Below, piece after piece: positions 10,901 through 21,400 of a stretch of 64,000 nucleotides of DNA. The stretch spans positions 454,001-518,000 of the forward strand of contig JAGUCH010000006.1 of NCBI GenBank assembly GCA_019096065.1, in the 5' to 3' direction. Both the position numbers and the translations under genes were made by a program. The notes under the pieces are model-generated. The model was not told the DNA's origin, did not search any database, and saw nothing but the letters and a program-made list of their open reading frames with translations. The DNA comes from Paracyclopina nana. Taxonomy: Eukaryota; Arthropoda; Copepoda; Cyclopoida; Cyclopettidae. How positions within the stretch are numbered: the stretch's first letter is position 1; each line of letters begins with the position of its first letter.

Positions 10901-12559
10901 CGATTCAAAATGGTCCTATTTGTCAGGAATTGTAGATCCACAAATGTAAACAACGCGCGGAGGAATTTCTTTTGATTACCTAATATGTCTGTTTCGGTTG
11001 TACTCAATTACATTGGTAATGAGCAGAATGCTCATTAGCCCTGAGAAAAAGGTGACAAATGCAGCTGAGTAGCTCAGAGCCTTGTTAGCATACAAATCGT
11101 GCCAAAAATCCACTAAAATGGAAAAATCAGGCTTTTTTACATAAAAAAAATAATTTACCTGTAGAGCAATTATTCATGGTGGTGTTTCTGTGCCAAAGGC
11201 TGAACCAAAAGTGAATTAAGCACTTTTTCCGTTCTTTCAAATATGGGAGATTAGCATGTCCTAATATGCTAAAAAGGAGAGCCTAATTTTGTAAGTTGGC
11301 TTTCACTTTTGCGCTAGATGGGATCAAAGTAAACAAAAAGAACCACCGGCCTTTTTATCCTTGTGTAGGAGAAAGTCTTGGGCTAATCGGATTAGCATAC
11401 CACTTGTCCTGATGATGGCGCGATAGAAAGAAGGCTGAACTTACTGGTTAACTCCTTCACTCAAAGAGCTGACAACAACCTGTTATTTTGCACGAGATTT
11501 CCCAGTAATTTTACAAAAATTCAACACTGTATACCTTGAACAATGTTACTTGGCTCTTTTTGCAATAAAATGGCTATTTACGCCCGCTGGCGTCTAATCA
11601 CATTGCCAAAAATAATAATATTTCTGCAAGCCGCAAATTGAGATGAGAGCGCCCTCTGTTGATGAGTTCTCAAAGAGGCAAAGGCGTAGTAAGATTCACT
11701 GCGCCATCTATCCAAGAAACTTGAGCGAGTACATTTGACATGGCTGCACTACATAGGTGATCAAAAATCGGCAATTGTTTCGCTTTGGGAGCGCTTGTGC
11801 CAAAAACTTCCTCAATACGACATAACCTTCGGACAAAATGGCACCCTTTCAATCCATAAAACTATATGCAACAAACGCAAACTTTCAAGCTTTTTTGTAG
11901 TTAAAACTTAATTTTTCTAGCCTGGCTCCGTCGATCAGCCAATCAAATTGCCGCTCGTAATCACGTGACAAGCTTTGCGCGCGGCAGTTTTTCCCGAAAC
12001 ACTTGCTCAAAAAGCGCCATCTAGCGAAAAAGTTTGTCCCTCCACTGGCTTATTGAAATGTAGTGAAAAACTGCTTTGTTCGCATTTCCAGCATGGGCAT
12101 CATCACCACGTGCTTCCCATCACAGAAGGGGAAGAGTCAGCTGACGCGAACGGGCCGGGCGGTGACCACTGCCCCAAGCACGGCGGCGCGGGCAGCGCGG
12201 GCTGCGCGGGCAGCACGGGCGGAGGCAAGAGCGACGGGCACGCAGAGAATAACATCAACTTGAAGGAGTCTCCGTCCAACGCGGCTGGCTCGGCGACCGC
12301 CTCGAATAACGCGCCTGGGGGCGGGGGCAACTTGGGGGCCGCCCTTGCCCCCGCGGGCATCGGCCCAGGCTCCAATGGGTCGGGCGGCAAAAAGCATGAC
12401 CCGAAGGAAATCATGAAGAAGCGGCGGGAACGCGCGATTTGCATCGACAGAGTCTCCAGGGTGATTTTTCCCTCCACCTTCATTCTGCTGAATATCATCT
12501 ACTGGCTGATTTTCAGCGAAATCTTGGACGCCATCCGGCAGTCTGTGGCCAACCAGTAG
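1613..12559 (+). CDS. Cys-loop ligand-gated chloride channel subunit (pHCl/CG12344-like orphan), 5' incomplete
   Basis: This is a subunit of a pentameric ligand-gated anion channel in the plasma membrane. Exons 1613-1704, 2138-2205, 3165-3391, 4016-4098, 4165-4305, 4916-5145, 7709-7954 and 12092-12559 all have GT-AG borders and matching phases, giving 517 residues plus the stop. The Cys-loop is C-x13-C (from CAMHFENYPHDEQTC). A second disulfide pair sits in loop C (CTSVYSTGNFTC), as in glycine, GluCl and pHCl-type receptors. M1 follows RRRLGYYLF. M2 carries PARVTLGVTSLLTLSTQ, the PAR signature of anion selectivity. M3 is in exon 7 and M4 (FPSTFILLNIIYWLIF) is near the C-terminus. The M3-M4 loop is unusual: a polyglutamine tract, HGHHHH, then a Gly/Ala-rich stretch in a GC-rich exon unlike its AT-rich surroundings. 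The signal peptide and first exon(s) were not found. The ligand cannot be told from sequence. A 7TM gene lies antisense in intron 7. Confidence 0.93.
2936..2975. repeat. GC-rich inverted repeat in intron 2
   Basis: GCCGCCGGAGGCGGC is a perfect short palindrome inside a GC-rich island (GAGCGGAGCGAGGTGCG) in an AT-rich intron. No function is assigned. Confidence 0.5.
3525..3790. repeat. Degenerate direct repeats in channel intron 3
   Basis: The word TTGTTTACCAGAGGAG followed by GCAGCGCAG occurs twice (about 3565 and 3712), with shorter CAGAGGAAAG-GCAGCGC relatives near 3538, 3628 and 3769. This is a small local repeat cluster with no coding signal. Confidence 0.6.
4340..4720. repeat. Degenerate tandem motif in channel intron 5
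   Basis: GCCTTTGGACGCCTA and close variants (TTTGGATGCCTAT, TTTGGACGTCTAT, ATTGGACATCTAT) recur five times. They alternate with GTCGAATAACCC-type words. The cluster fills most of the intron between exons 5 and 6. Confidence 0.65.
5150..6625. repeat. GCTTTCCAATTT motif array and inverted outlier in channel intron 6
   Basis: At least nine exact GCTTTCCA words, plus near variants, lie between 5153 and 5580, most followed by a T-rich AATTT or ACTTT. The reverse complement TGGAAAGC occurs three times at about 6520-6615 in the same intron and once just upstream of exon 6 (about 4859). Confidence 0.7.
6268..6432. repeat. GC-rich minisatellite GGTACGGCAGACGGGCC
   Basis: Four to five imperfect copies of a 17-18 base unit (GGCCGGTACGGCAGAC) stand out in an otherwise AT-rich intron. 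Long frames across it on both strands are a by-product of the repeat. Confidence 0.8.
8003..8600. repeat. Direct duplication of about 155 bases in channel intron 7
   Basis: The segment near 8003-8160 (ATGTTGCTTTCTAAG..., TTCAGCTCAATATTTTTCA...) is repeated near 8447-8600 with moderate divergence. The mariner-type MITE at 8315-8410 lies between the two copies. Confidence 0.7.
8315..8410. mobile_element. Mariner/Tc1-type MITE, 96 bp
   Basis: The inverted ends CAGGGTGTGTCACAAAAA and CAGAGTGTCCCAACAAAG (read inward) are flanked by TA on both sides. These are the standard features of IS630-Tc1-mariner MITEs. It is too short to code for anything. Confidence 0.75.
8800..9330. other. Intron interval with GAAGAA/CTTCTT microsatellites
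   Basis: A GAAGAAGAAGAAG run near 8811 and a CTTCTTCTTCTTCTC run near 9298 could pair. No exon is visible on either strand. Confidence 0.5.
9922..11177 (-). CDS. Divergent rhodopsin-like 7TM receptor nested in channel intron 7
   Basis: Seven exons on the minus strand splice in frame: 11177-11159, 11112-10980, 10915-10723, 10665-10471, 10411-10207, 10120-10088 and 10020 to about 9922. The product reads as a heptahelical protein: TM1 in exon 2 (SAAFVTFFSGLMSILLITN), TM2-TM3 in exon 3 with the usual TM3 cysteine (RFLCTIEFF), TM4 plus an extracellular-loop-2 cysteine in exon 4, TM5 in exon 5, TM6 across exons 5-6 and TM7 in exon 7 (ITCFGPPLYLFIL, where NPxxY would be). The DRY motif is replaced by FKY. 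The 3' end is unsettled: a donor-like site follows 9922, but the frame also stays open to a stop near 9629. It is transcribed antisense inside the channel's M3-M4 intron. I do not recognise the ligand or subfamily. Confidence 0.8.
11697..12054 (+). mobile_element. 0.36 kb interspersed repeat, copy A
   Basis: This roughly 358-base segment recurs at 20097-20454 (opposite orientation) and 20949-21303. Both ends carry GCGCCATCTA-type words in inverted orientation, so it resembles a non-autonomous DNA element, though I could not define a target duplication. It ends about 37 bases before the last channel exon. An in-frame ATG inside it (11975) is not the start of the channel exon. Confidence 0.75.
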
Positions 12560-12748
12560 ATCATAATCGAAGAAGAAACGCAATTTACAACACTATTTAG
12601 GATTTTTAGGGCTAGATCTTTTGGGAAAGTGAGGCGTAGACCTTTTTCCGATTCTTACCATACTTTCATCGAAAATAGTACTATGTATAATGTCTTCTTG
12701 CCAACAACAAAAAAGTGTTTTTTGACAACATGTGGGATAATTACGAAG

Positions 12749-12754
12749 AATAAA
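12749..12754 (+). terminator. Polyadenylation signal AATAAA of the channel gene
   Basis: AATAAA lies 190 bases after the channel stop codon. It is followed within about 40 bases by T-rich and TG-rich sequence. Confidence 0.6.
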
Positions 12755-14083
12755 TCTCCTCATTTTTGCATGACTCTGATGAACTTTTGCTTATCTTTTT
12801 GGTGAGTGTGACTTGCGCGTTGTTTGCTCTTCTTAATTATTTGCTTTTGCAAACGCCCTTCAATTTGGCTGCTGCTCCTGCTGCAAACCCAATCACCTTT
12901 TGATAAACTTATCTCGCGCTAAAGCTTCATAAAAAATGGCTTCCATGTCGAAAAAAAAGCACAAAATTACCAAATAGCCATAATCTAGCCCGAAAATTGG
13001 GGCAATTTTCCATGCATAATGGATTTTTCGACCACAGACCTTATTGCACCATTCACATACTGTGAATAAAAAATTGACGGAAAATCGACTTAATTTGGTA
13101 GTAGAACATAATTAACGGCGCCAAGCTGCTTCCTTTCCATTTCAATTCCCACGATTTTAAAAGAGAGTGAAAATGGGAAAAATTGAATTTTTTCAAATTG
13201 CAGCAGATGAACGAGGCATGATTGGGCATAACATTTTGTGGCCTTTTTCCCTCAGTAATTACAGGCGTGAGCTTTTTTCATATTTGATAAGGCCGAAATT
13301 ACGACGCATTTAATTGGCTCCTTTTCGAGAGCATTCTGCTACAAAATTGTAGGCATTTTCCATTGTCTCATAATTTATGCATCACCCTCAAGAATTACAA
13401 TTCTTTTGAACAGCAGCCTCAAAAGTGTAATAATGCAAAAGTGCATCCAAATTCAGTTATACACATTTTCAAGATTTGTGCACAAGTTCTGAATTATGAG
13501 TGCAACAAGCTCGAAAATATTCCCAGGTGGAAAAACCATCGCGAGAATTTATGTCTTACAACAGCAAGAGAGCTCACTTTCGAAAAAAGGCCATTTTCAC
13601 AAAAAGGCCGCTCTTTTCTGGCATAACAAGATTTTCTCCCATATTTCAATTTAGAGTCTGCTTCAAAATAAACAAGCGTAGAGTCTGACCCTAAAAATAG
13701 CAAACTGAGCCTGAACTATGAAAAATTGGAATGAATAAAGTGGAAAAAACCTCGGAAACTCGAAATGAGCCAAAATCAAAGTTTTTATGGATCAGACTGT
13801 AAAATGTAGAGCTGAGCTAGGCTTTTCAAGAATTTATATGAGACAGCTCATAAAGTTGAGGTCAAATAAAACCTCAAGCATAATTTTTGCTCTTTGTTGC
13901 AAAATTAATTTTGCTGCAATTCTTGCCAGCTTTTTCTGATGGCCTTTTCCAAATTAAGAAATACCAAAGCAAATACTGAGTTTCACACCCGAATTGCCAC
14001 GTTTTCATTGTGGAGTAAATTAAAGATCTAGCTCAATCAAGAAAAAACAGCAGCCTTCAAAAGCACACATTTGATTACATATA

Positions 14084-14428
14084 CAGTGTGTCCAATCGAA
14101 ATGAGCTCTGTTTGACCTTTACGTAAACGCTTTTTTTAATGTAACAAATTGCATTTACCAGCCTAAAATATTTGTCACTTTGGAAGATTTTCTTTACTTA
14201 GTAATACCATATTTTTACCCAGTATTAGAATCCTAAAAAAATTATTTCTAAAAAGCTCCAAATTCTCATTTGCATTCGGAAATGCGCTTATTTAAAAAAG
14301 GTCAGAGTTTCAAGTTATAAAAATTGGCCTCATAGCTCGGACCAGAAGTTCGGCTCGAGCTCTCGGGCTCGGGCCTTAAGCCGGTACACCAATACAATTA
14401 GGTGGGGAAATTTTGATGGGACACACTG
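14084..14428. mobile_element. Mariner/Tc1-type MITE, 345 bp
   Basis: The inverted ends CAGTGTGTCCAATCGAAAT and CAGTGTGTCCCATCAAAAT are flanked by TA on both sides. The inside has no intact transposase. A long minus-strand frame overlapping it is incidental. Confidence 0.85.
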
Positions 14429-15459
14429 TATTTGCAATGTGTATTTTTCCATAGTGCTATGCATCCTTATCTGCAAAACCGAGACAAGCAACCGTAGTAA
14501 ATGTGGAGAGGGATGAATACAAGAATTCTCAACTGCATAAAACAGGTGACGTGTCCACTCTGGCAAAAGATAAGAGCGTGCACATAAAAGGTGGCAAATC
14601 CGTGATAAGGCCATCACTCCACTTTTGGCCCAGTGTGCAAAATCATCATCCGAATCGTGCTGAGTTGGAAAGGGGGATCTCAGCATTTTGAGAGCGTGGA
14701 TAAAGCAGTGTTGCCAGATCTAACTCTTCCAGCTCAGCAAGATTTCGGCTCCTCCTGCAGCATTTTGGCCCTTTTGGGCTCTTTTTGGCCCTTTTTGGCC
14801 TTTTTTGGCCTTTGGGATCAGTGGAGCAGTGGTCTCTTTACAGCCTTCAAAAGCTGTGAGATTCAACTCCTCCAACTTATTCCGGAGGACCACATTTCAC
14901 CGCACTAAAATCCACAGATACATATAGTATATAATAGAGATTTATATTTCATATTAGTTGTAGTAAATACACACATGTACTGGTACAGGTAAATGCATAA
15001 TTTCGATCTTTTATTGTAGAAATAGTATACTAAAATAAGAAAGGCTGGAAAACTTGATTAGTTCAGGTTAATTAACGCATTTTAACTCTCTTTTCCGCGA
15101 GTCGGGCAAAAAATGCAAGAGAGTGGCGCTACTTACAGATTTGAGGGTAAAAGCCTAAAAAATGGAAGTGAGCAGCAGCAAAAATGCAAGACAGTGGCGC
15201 TACTCTTGAGTTTCTAGAAAAATCGCATATCAAATATGACCTTTTTACTCACAAAATAAGGTCACCATTCTTTTAGCAGGGCCAGCCTAATCATTGTTCA
15301 AACAAAAGTTATCTGCTGCTGAGTAAACGAGATTCAGTACAAAGTAGCCAAGTATATATATAGGGGAAGGAAAAGCATTCTCACAACAGTTCACCAGCTT
15401 GAAATAATTGTTAACAGTGTTAATTGAGCAGCTAGTTAGGGATTTCATGATCATAGTCA

Positions 15460-18400
15460 TTACTGGGAAGATCCGTTATTGTCTCCATTCTTCTTGGAGG
15501 AGTCCATGTTTGGCACAAAGTCCTTGGACATGAGGCATGCGAAGACTGTCATCACCATCTTGTGCTTGACCTCCACGATGTCCTCAGGAAGCGCGTAGAC
15601 GCGCGCGCCGATCCGACGAGCCATTGACAGCGCGTATTTGGCATTAGCAAGGTCCTCCTGCAATTTAAGCATGCCCCAAATTAAGCCTGCTTATTTAGAA
15701 AGCCCTGATCTTACACTGAAAAGGCTTAAAACAAAAAGAAAGCCCCAAAAAGATATTAGCACCTAATTCATGTTCAAAATTAAGCCTGCTCCTCTTAAAA
15801 AAGCTCTGGCATTACACTCATGCAATTTAAGCATGTCCAAAATTAAGCCTGCTTATTTAGAAAGCCCTTAAAGGCTTAAAACAATAAGAAAGCCCAAAAG
15901 TGGGCTAGTTTAAAGATATAAGCACCTGATTTAAGCATGCTCAAAATTAAGCCTGCTCCTTTTAACATACTCTGACATTTTGCTCCTGCAATTTAAGCAA
16001 ACCCGAAATTAAGCCTGCTTATTTAGAAAGCCCTGAAAGGCTTACAATAAAAAAAGCCAAAAAATGTACACTAGTAAGCAAGAGGAGCCTAATTTAAGCA
16101 TTCTCAAAATTAAGCCTGCTCCTCTTAAGCTCTGGAATTACACTCATGCAATTTAAGCATGCCCAAAATTAAGCCTGCTTTTTTAGAAAGCCCTGATCTT
16201 ATACTTCAAAGGCTTATAATAAAAACAGCCCAAAAAAGTAGGCTAGCTTAAAGACATTGGCTAGAGGCAATTGCAATTTAAGCATGCCCAAAATTAAGCC
16301 TGCTTATTTAGAAAGCCCTGATCTTACACTGAAAAGGCTTAAGAAAAAAAGAAAGCCCCAAAAAGATATTAGCACCTAATTCATGTTCAAAATTAAGCCT
16401 GCTCCTCTTAACAAAGCTCTGGCATTACACTTTTGCAATTTAAGAATGTCCAAAATTAAGCCTGCTTATTTAGAAAGCCCTGATCTTACACTGAAAAGGC
16501 TTAAGAAAAAAAGAAAGCCCCAAAAAGATATTAGCACCTAATTCATGTTCAAAATTAAGCCTGCTCCTCTTAACAAAGCTCTGTGACAATAAACTCATGC
16601 AATTTAAGCATGCCCAAAATTAAGCCTGCTTATTTAGAAAGCCCTGATCTTACACTGCAAAGGCTTAAAACAATAAGAAAGCCCAAAAGTGGGCTAGTTT
16701 AAAGATATGAGCACCTGATTTAAGCATGCTCAAAATTAAGCCTGCTCCTCTTACACTCATGCAATTTAAGCATGCCCGAAATTAAGCCTGCTAATTTAGA
16801 AAGCCCTGATCTAAAATTGCAAAGGCTTTAAATAAAAAAAGCTCCAAAATGTAGGCAAGCTTAAACACATTGGCTAGAGGCAATTGCAATATAAGCATGC
16901 TCAAAATTAAGCCTGCTCCTCTTAGCAAAGCTCTGGGGTTACATTGCAAAGCTTTAAATCAAGTCGATGGCTCATTATCTTCCGCGTCTTTGATCGTAGC
17001 ATGGTTGCGGTTGTTATCGGTTCTTATTTACTGACGAGGTTGCGATGTCAGTAAATAAGAAGCGATAACAACCGCAACCATGCTACGATCAAAGACGCGG
17101 AAGATAATAAGCCCAAAACTGAACAATAAGCTAGTACAGTGTAAAGGTATAAGCAAGATACTCATAATTTAAGCCTTCTTGTAATTTAGCCTGCTTACTT
17201 AAGAAAGCTATGATATTCAACTGCTAGGCAGACTCTCTGTTGAGCTTGATTTCGGAAACAATTCCAGGCTAAGTAAATAGTATGATGGCCACGCCTTGAG
17301 GGCATGCTTGTACTTCTTTATCGTAATTGCTTTTTCAGATAAGATCCTGCATTCAGGTTACTTAGCTAGCCTTTGAACTCTATTTCATAACAAAGCATCT
17401 CATTTGTGTGAAACAAACATAATTCACAAGGTTTGCAACAAAAAGGGACAACAGCCTCATTAGGATTTTACTTTTTTTGAGGCTGCACAAAAAAGGGGCT
17501 CAATTTCCATTTCTGCTGAGGTTCAATGGTCGAGAAATGGCAACAGCCATCAAGAAATGCACTTTTTGCAAAAGGAAAAATCCCAGCTGAAGGCCATTAA
17601 TTACATTCGCATATTTTAGCATTTCGAATGAAATCTTGTCGAGATGAATCGTTTCCATTCTTAAGAAGTTTCGATTGTTGAGAACTGATACCAAATTGGA
17701 ATGAGGACAGTCAACTCTCATTGAACGTCAAATTGTTCTTCTGGAGTTTTTGTGCCAACAAATTGTCAGTGTCGTCAAAAACTATTACAACTGAGAAATA
17801 TACGCTGATACACAAAAGTATGTCAATAGTCAAAATAAGTGTAAAACCCATCATAAATTACCTCATAGGCTCCACCTTCTTGCAATAACTCATAGTTAAT
17901 CACGCCTGGCTTTATAGCATCGATGAGGTCAATGATGGGTTTGGCATTGGCAATTTTCGAGTCTTGGAAGCTATGGATCTTGGACTCTTTCCCAGCTGAC
18001 TCCAACTTTTGGTTGACCCAAGTGACAATCTCCTGCTCAACACTTGCATTGCTTAAATTCAAATTGGACAGCATGGACAATGTGTATGACCTCATCAGCT
18101 GCCAAACGAGTGCCAGGGTCAAGGTTGGGTTGCCCTCATTGATATCTTGACCTGCAATCCCCACCAGAGAATACTTCTGTTTCCTACCCAAATCCACTGC
18201 ATAATTGCAGTTCTCCAACTTCTCCATGAACTTTTTCATTCGGCTGAACTTCCGGGTAACTTTGCCCCACTGGACACAACCTGGTTGGATAATGTCGTAC
18301 AGTTGGAAGATGATGAGGCCATCAGCGAGGTCAGAGGCCAGGCAGTTCACATAAGGCGATACACCCAATGAATTCATCCAATTCCTGTAGGTTTTCTCCT

Positions 18401-21400
18401 CACGAGATTCTTCAACATTTGCGAAATCCTCAAAGTCGAGGCTGCTTGAGTCGAGGCCAGGGTGGTTGTTGAATAAGTTGGCCACAAAGGCCAAATTCAA
18501 CTTGTAAATTCCCTCGACGACGTCCTGAAAAAAGCAGATCATCCAGAGTGAAATCCTATAGAAATGAGACGTTTTCATTCTTGAGAAGTTTCGATTGTTG
18601 AAAACTGATACCAAATTGCAATGAGGACAGTCAACTCTCATTGAACGTCAAATTGTTTCTCTGGAGTTTTTATGCCTACAAATTGTCAGTATCGTCAAAA
18701 ACTGCTACAACTGAGAAATATACGCTGATGCACAAAAGTACGTCAATGTCCAAAATAAGCATAAAACCCATTGTAAATGACCTCATAGGATACATCGAAA
18801 GCATACAAAAGAACGTCAAAAAATGGCTAAATCACCTTGGGAGAGATGAAAGAACGGCAGCCCAATTTGTCCGCTTGCTGCAGCATAATTTCAGCCTTGC
18901 TCAAAGGGTCGGCCTCCATTAGAGCCTCTTTTGTGACACCCAATTCCAAAGGAGCGATTTGGTACAACAAATGAGTGTAGGCCTCGGAGTCGCTGATGTC
19001 TGACGTGAAATTGTTGATCCTTTTCGGCGCCCCCGCGCGCTCCAGCTGGTGATTGACCCATCGCAACAAAATGGCCTCCGGAGACAATTTCATCAAATCC
19101 TCGATTTTCTCGCTGCCATCCAGCAAAATGGCCAGACCAGGACATTGCTCCAGTGTGATTTGATTAAACAAGCCAAGCTGAAACAAAAAAAATCAGCTTT
19201 GCAAACTTTTTTCAAATGAATTGAAGCAAAGCTACTTATGTAAAACTTAAATGGTAACATAAAAGCCTAAAGGACCAAGAATGAAGCACTTCCTTTCAGT
19301 GAACTTATGGAGCTTTTTGGTAAGCCTTTCTTACACCTTCTCACAATTTAGTGAGCTTTTTTATTTATTTTTTATATGTACATTTTCAGTTATGTATTTT
19401 CCAACTTGGGGAAAATCACACATTCAGTTTGTAGCACAGACCAGTTTTTGCTTCTTAAGCAAAATATTTGACAATTTTTTGCTGCCCCTTTTTTTAGAAT
19501 TGCCCACTAATGACCATTTCAACATTTTTCAACCCTAATCATACACTGATTTTGAAATACTGAATAAAAACTAGTTTTACATGTAAGTTATGTCTACATG
19601 AAAAAACTAGCTTATAAAAAAACCACATAGAAAAAAACACTGAAATTGGATCCTCACAAAATTAAAATTCCAATTTTGGAGCTGAACTCAATTAGAAAAA
19701 CATTACTAATATGACAGTGCAGAATCACCAAATTTGGCTATTGCAGCCAATATTTGGCTAATTAGGTGTTAGATTAGACATACCCGAATAATTTGCCATA
19801 GCAGACCGAGCACCAAATGTTGCTTTCCTTGTATCAAATCATGTGCATCAATGTTGACCACGTTGCAGCCTATGGACTGAGCTGAATTGAGGGCCAGTGT
19901 GAGATTCTCGTGTTTTGCGTACACTGTGCTCGGTTTTTTGTTCACTGCTCGCTCGTCAATCGTGTCTGGACATGAATGGTTGATCATTTTCCTGCAAAGA
20001 AAAACATGAATTTATCAGCAAAATTATTCATGATGCACGACTCTCTTTTTTACTGCTTTTTTATGCAGCAGTTCAAAATAGACGTCCAAATGTGCTATAA
20101 GCCAGTGGAGGGACAAACTTTTTCGCTAGATGGCGCTTTTTGAGCAAGTGTTTTGGGAAAAACGGCCGTGCGCAAAGCTTGTCATTTGATTGCAAGCAGC
20201 AATTTGATTGGCTGATCAGCGGAGCCAAGCTAGAAAAATTAAGTTTTCACGATAAAAAAGCTTGGAAGTTTGCGATTGTTGCATTTAGTTTTATGGATTG
20301 AAAGGGTGCCATTTTGCCTGTAAATTATGTCGTATTGATGAAATTTTCGGCACAAGCGCTCACAAAGCGAAACAATTTCCAATTTTTGGTCATCTATGTA
20401 GTGCAGCTATGTCAAATGTACTTGCTCATGTTGCTTGGATAGATGGCGCAGTGAAGAGAGCGACATGGCTTATACTGAGTTAGATGCCTTGGATTATTCA
20501 AGTAATTCATAGATGCTTTATAGCTGATTATGCGGGCTTTGGCTTTGCTTTGCTAGAATTGGAAAGTAGGCGAAATGAGATGCAATAAAAAGCCAAAAAA
20601 CAGCAATAAAACCAAGTTATGGCAGCCATGTACTTAATTTACCATGGCAAGTACATCAATTCTGCAAACTAGTTCAACTCTGGAAGCCTTATCAATTAAG
20701 CCATTAAAACAATAAACGTTGAGATGAACAATGCAGTGCTCTGCTCAGGAATTATTTCAAGTTCTTCTGACCTTGACTAGTAAATTAAAGCAGATTTTTC
20801 TAAATCACGACAAAGAAGACGTTTCTTCAAAAAAAAAAACCCGACTCAATCATCAATATTGTTAATGATTTCCTACGTACAAGCCCAAACAGCAAAATGG
20901 CATTTTAAAATGAACAAAAAGCTTGAAAACTTACGTAGATTGATTTGCTGCGCCATCTAGCCCAGTAACTTTAACATGTACAATTGACATGGCTGCACTA
21001 CATAGGTGATCACAAATTGGCAATTGTTTCGCTTTGTGAGCGCTTGCGCTAAAAACTTCATTGATATGACATAATCTACTGGCAAAATGGCACCCTTTCA
21101 ATCCATAAAACGATATGCAACTAACGCAAACTTTCAAGCTTTTCATTGCTAAAACCAAATTTTTCAAGCCTAGCTCCACTGATCAGCCAACCAAATTGCC
21201 GCTTGTAATCACTTGGCAAGCTTTGTGCACGGCAGTTTTTCCCAAAACATTTGCTCAAAAAGCGCCATCTATCGAAAAAGTTTGTCCCTCCACTGGCTTA
21301 TCACGATGATTTTGCCTTCGTCTTACGTTATTAGAATTCCGTCCGTGACTTTCTGGTATAAATCTTTGCCGTCTGGAGATAAAGGGATGAGATGCTGTAC

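Larger units (their letters stand above)
12560..15459. other. Intergenic interval between the channel and plastin
   Basis: It holds the channel's likely AATAAA (12749-12754), a mariner-type MITE (14084-14428), a TTTTTGGCCC-type low-complexity run near 14755-14815 and a plausible minus-strand AATAAA for plastin at 15015-15010. GTGGCGCTACT words occur near 15122 and 15192. I see no gene. Confidence 0.5.

Noticed and set aside
12103-12583. Minus-strand frames over the last channel exon
   Set aside because: GC-rich sequence leaves antisense frames open by chance. The plus frame has a splice acceptor in phase and a clear M4 helix.
14330-14686. Minus-strand frame of 118 codons
   Set aside because: It starts outside and runs into the MITE at 14084-14428, and shows no recognisable domain.
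21323-21326. Plastin exon 2 reading on to the in-frame stop at 21323
   Set aside because: The donor at 21327/21326 (AATAAC-GTAAGA) is strong and the next exon restores the conserved plastin sequence, so the stop is intronic.
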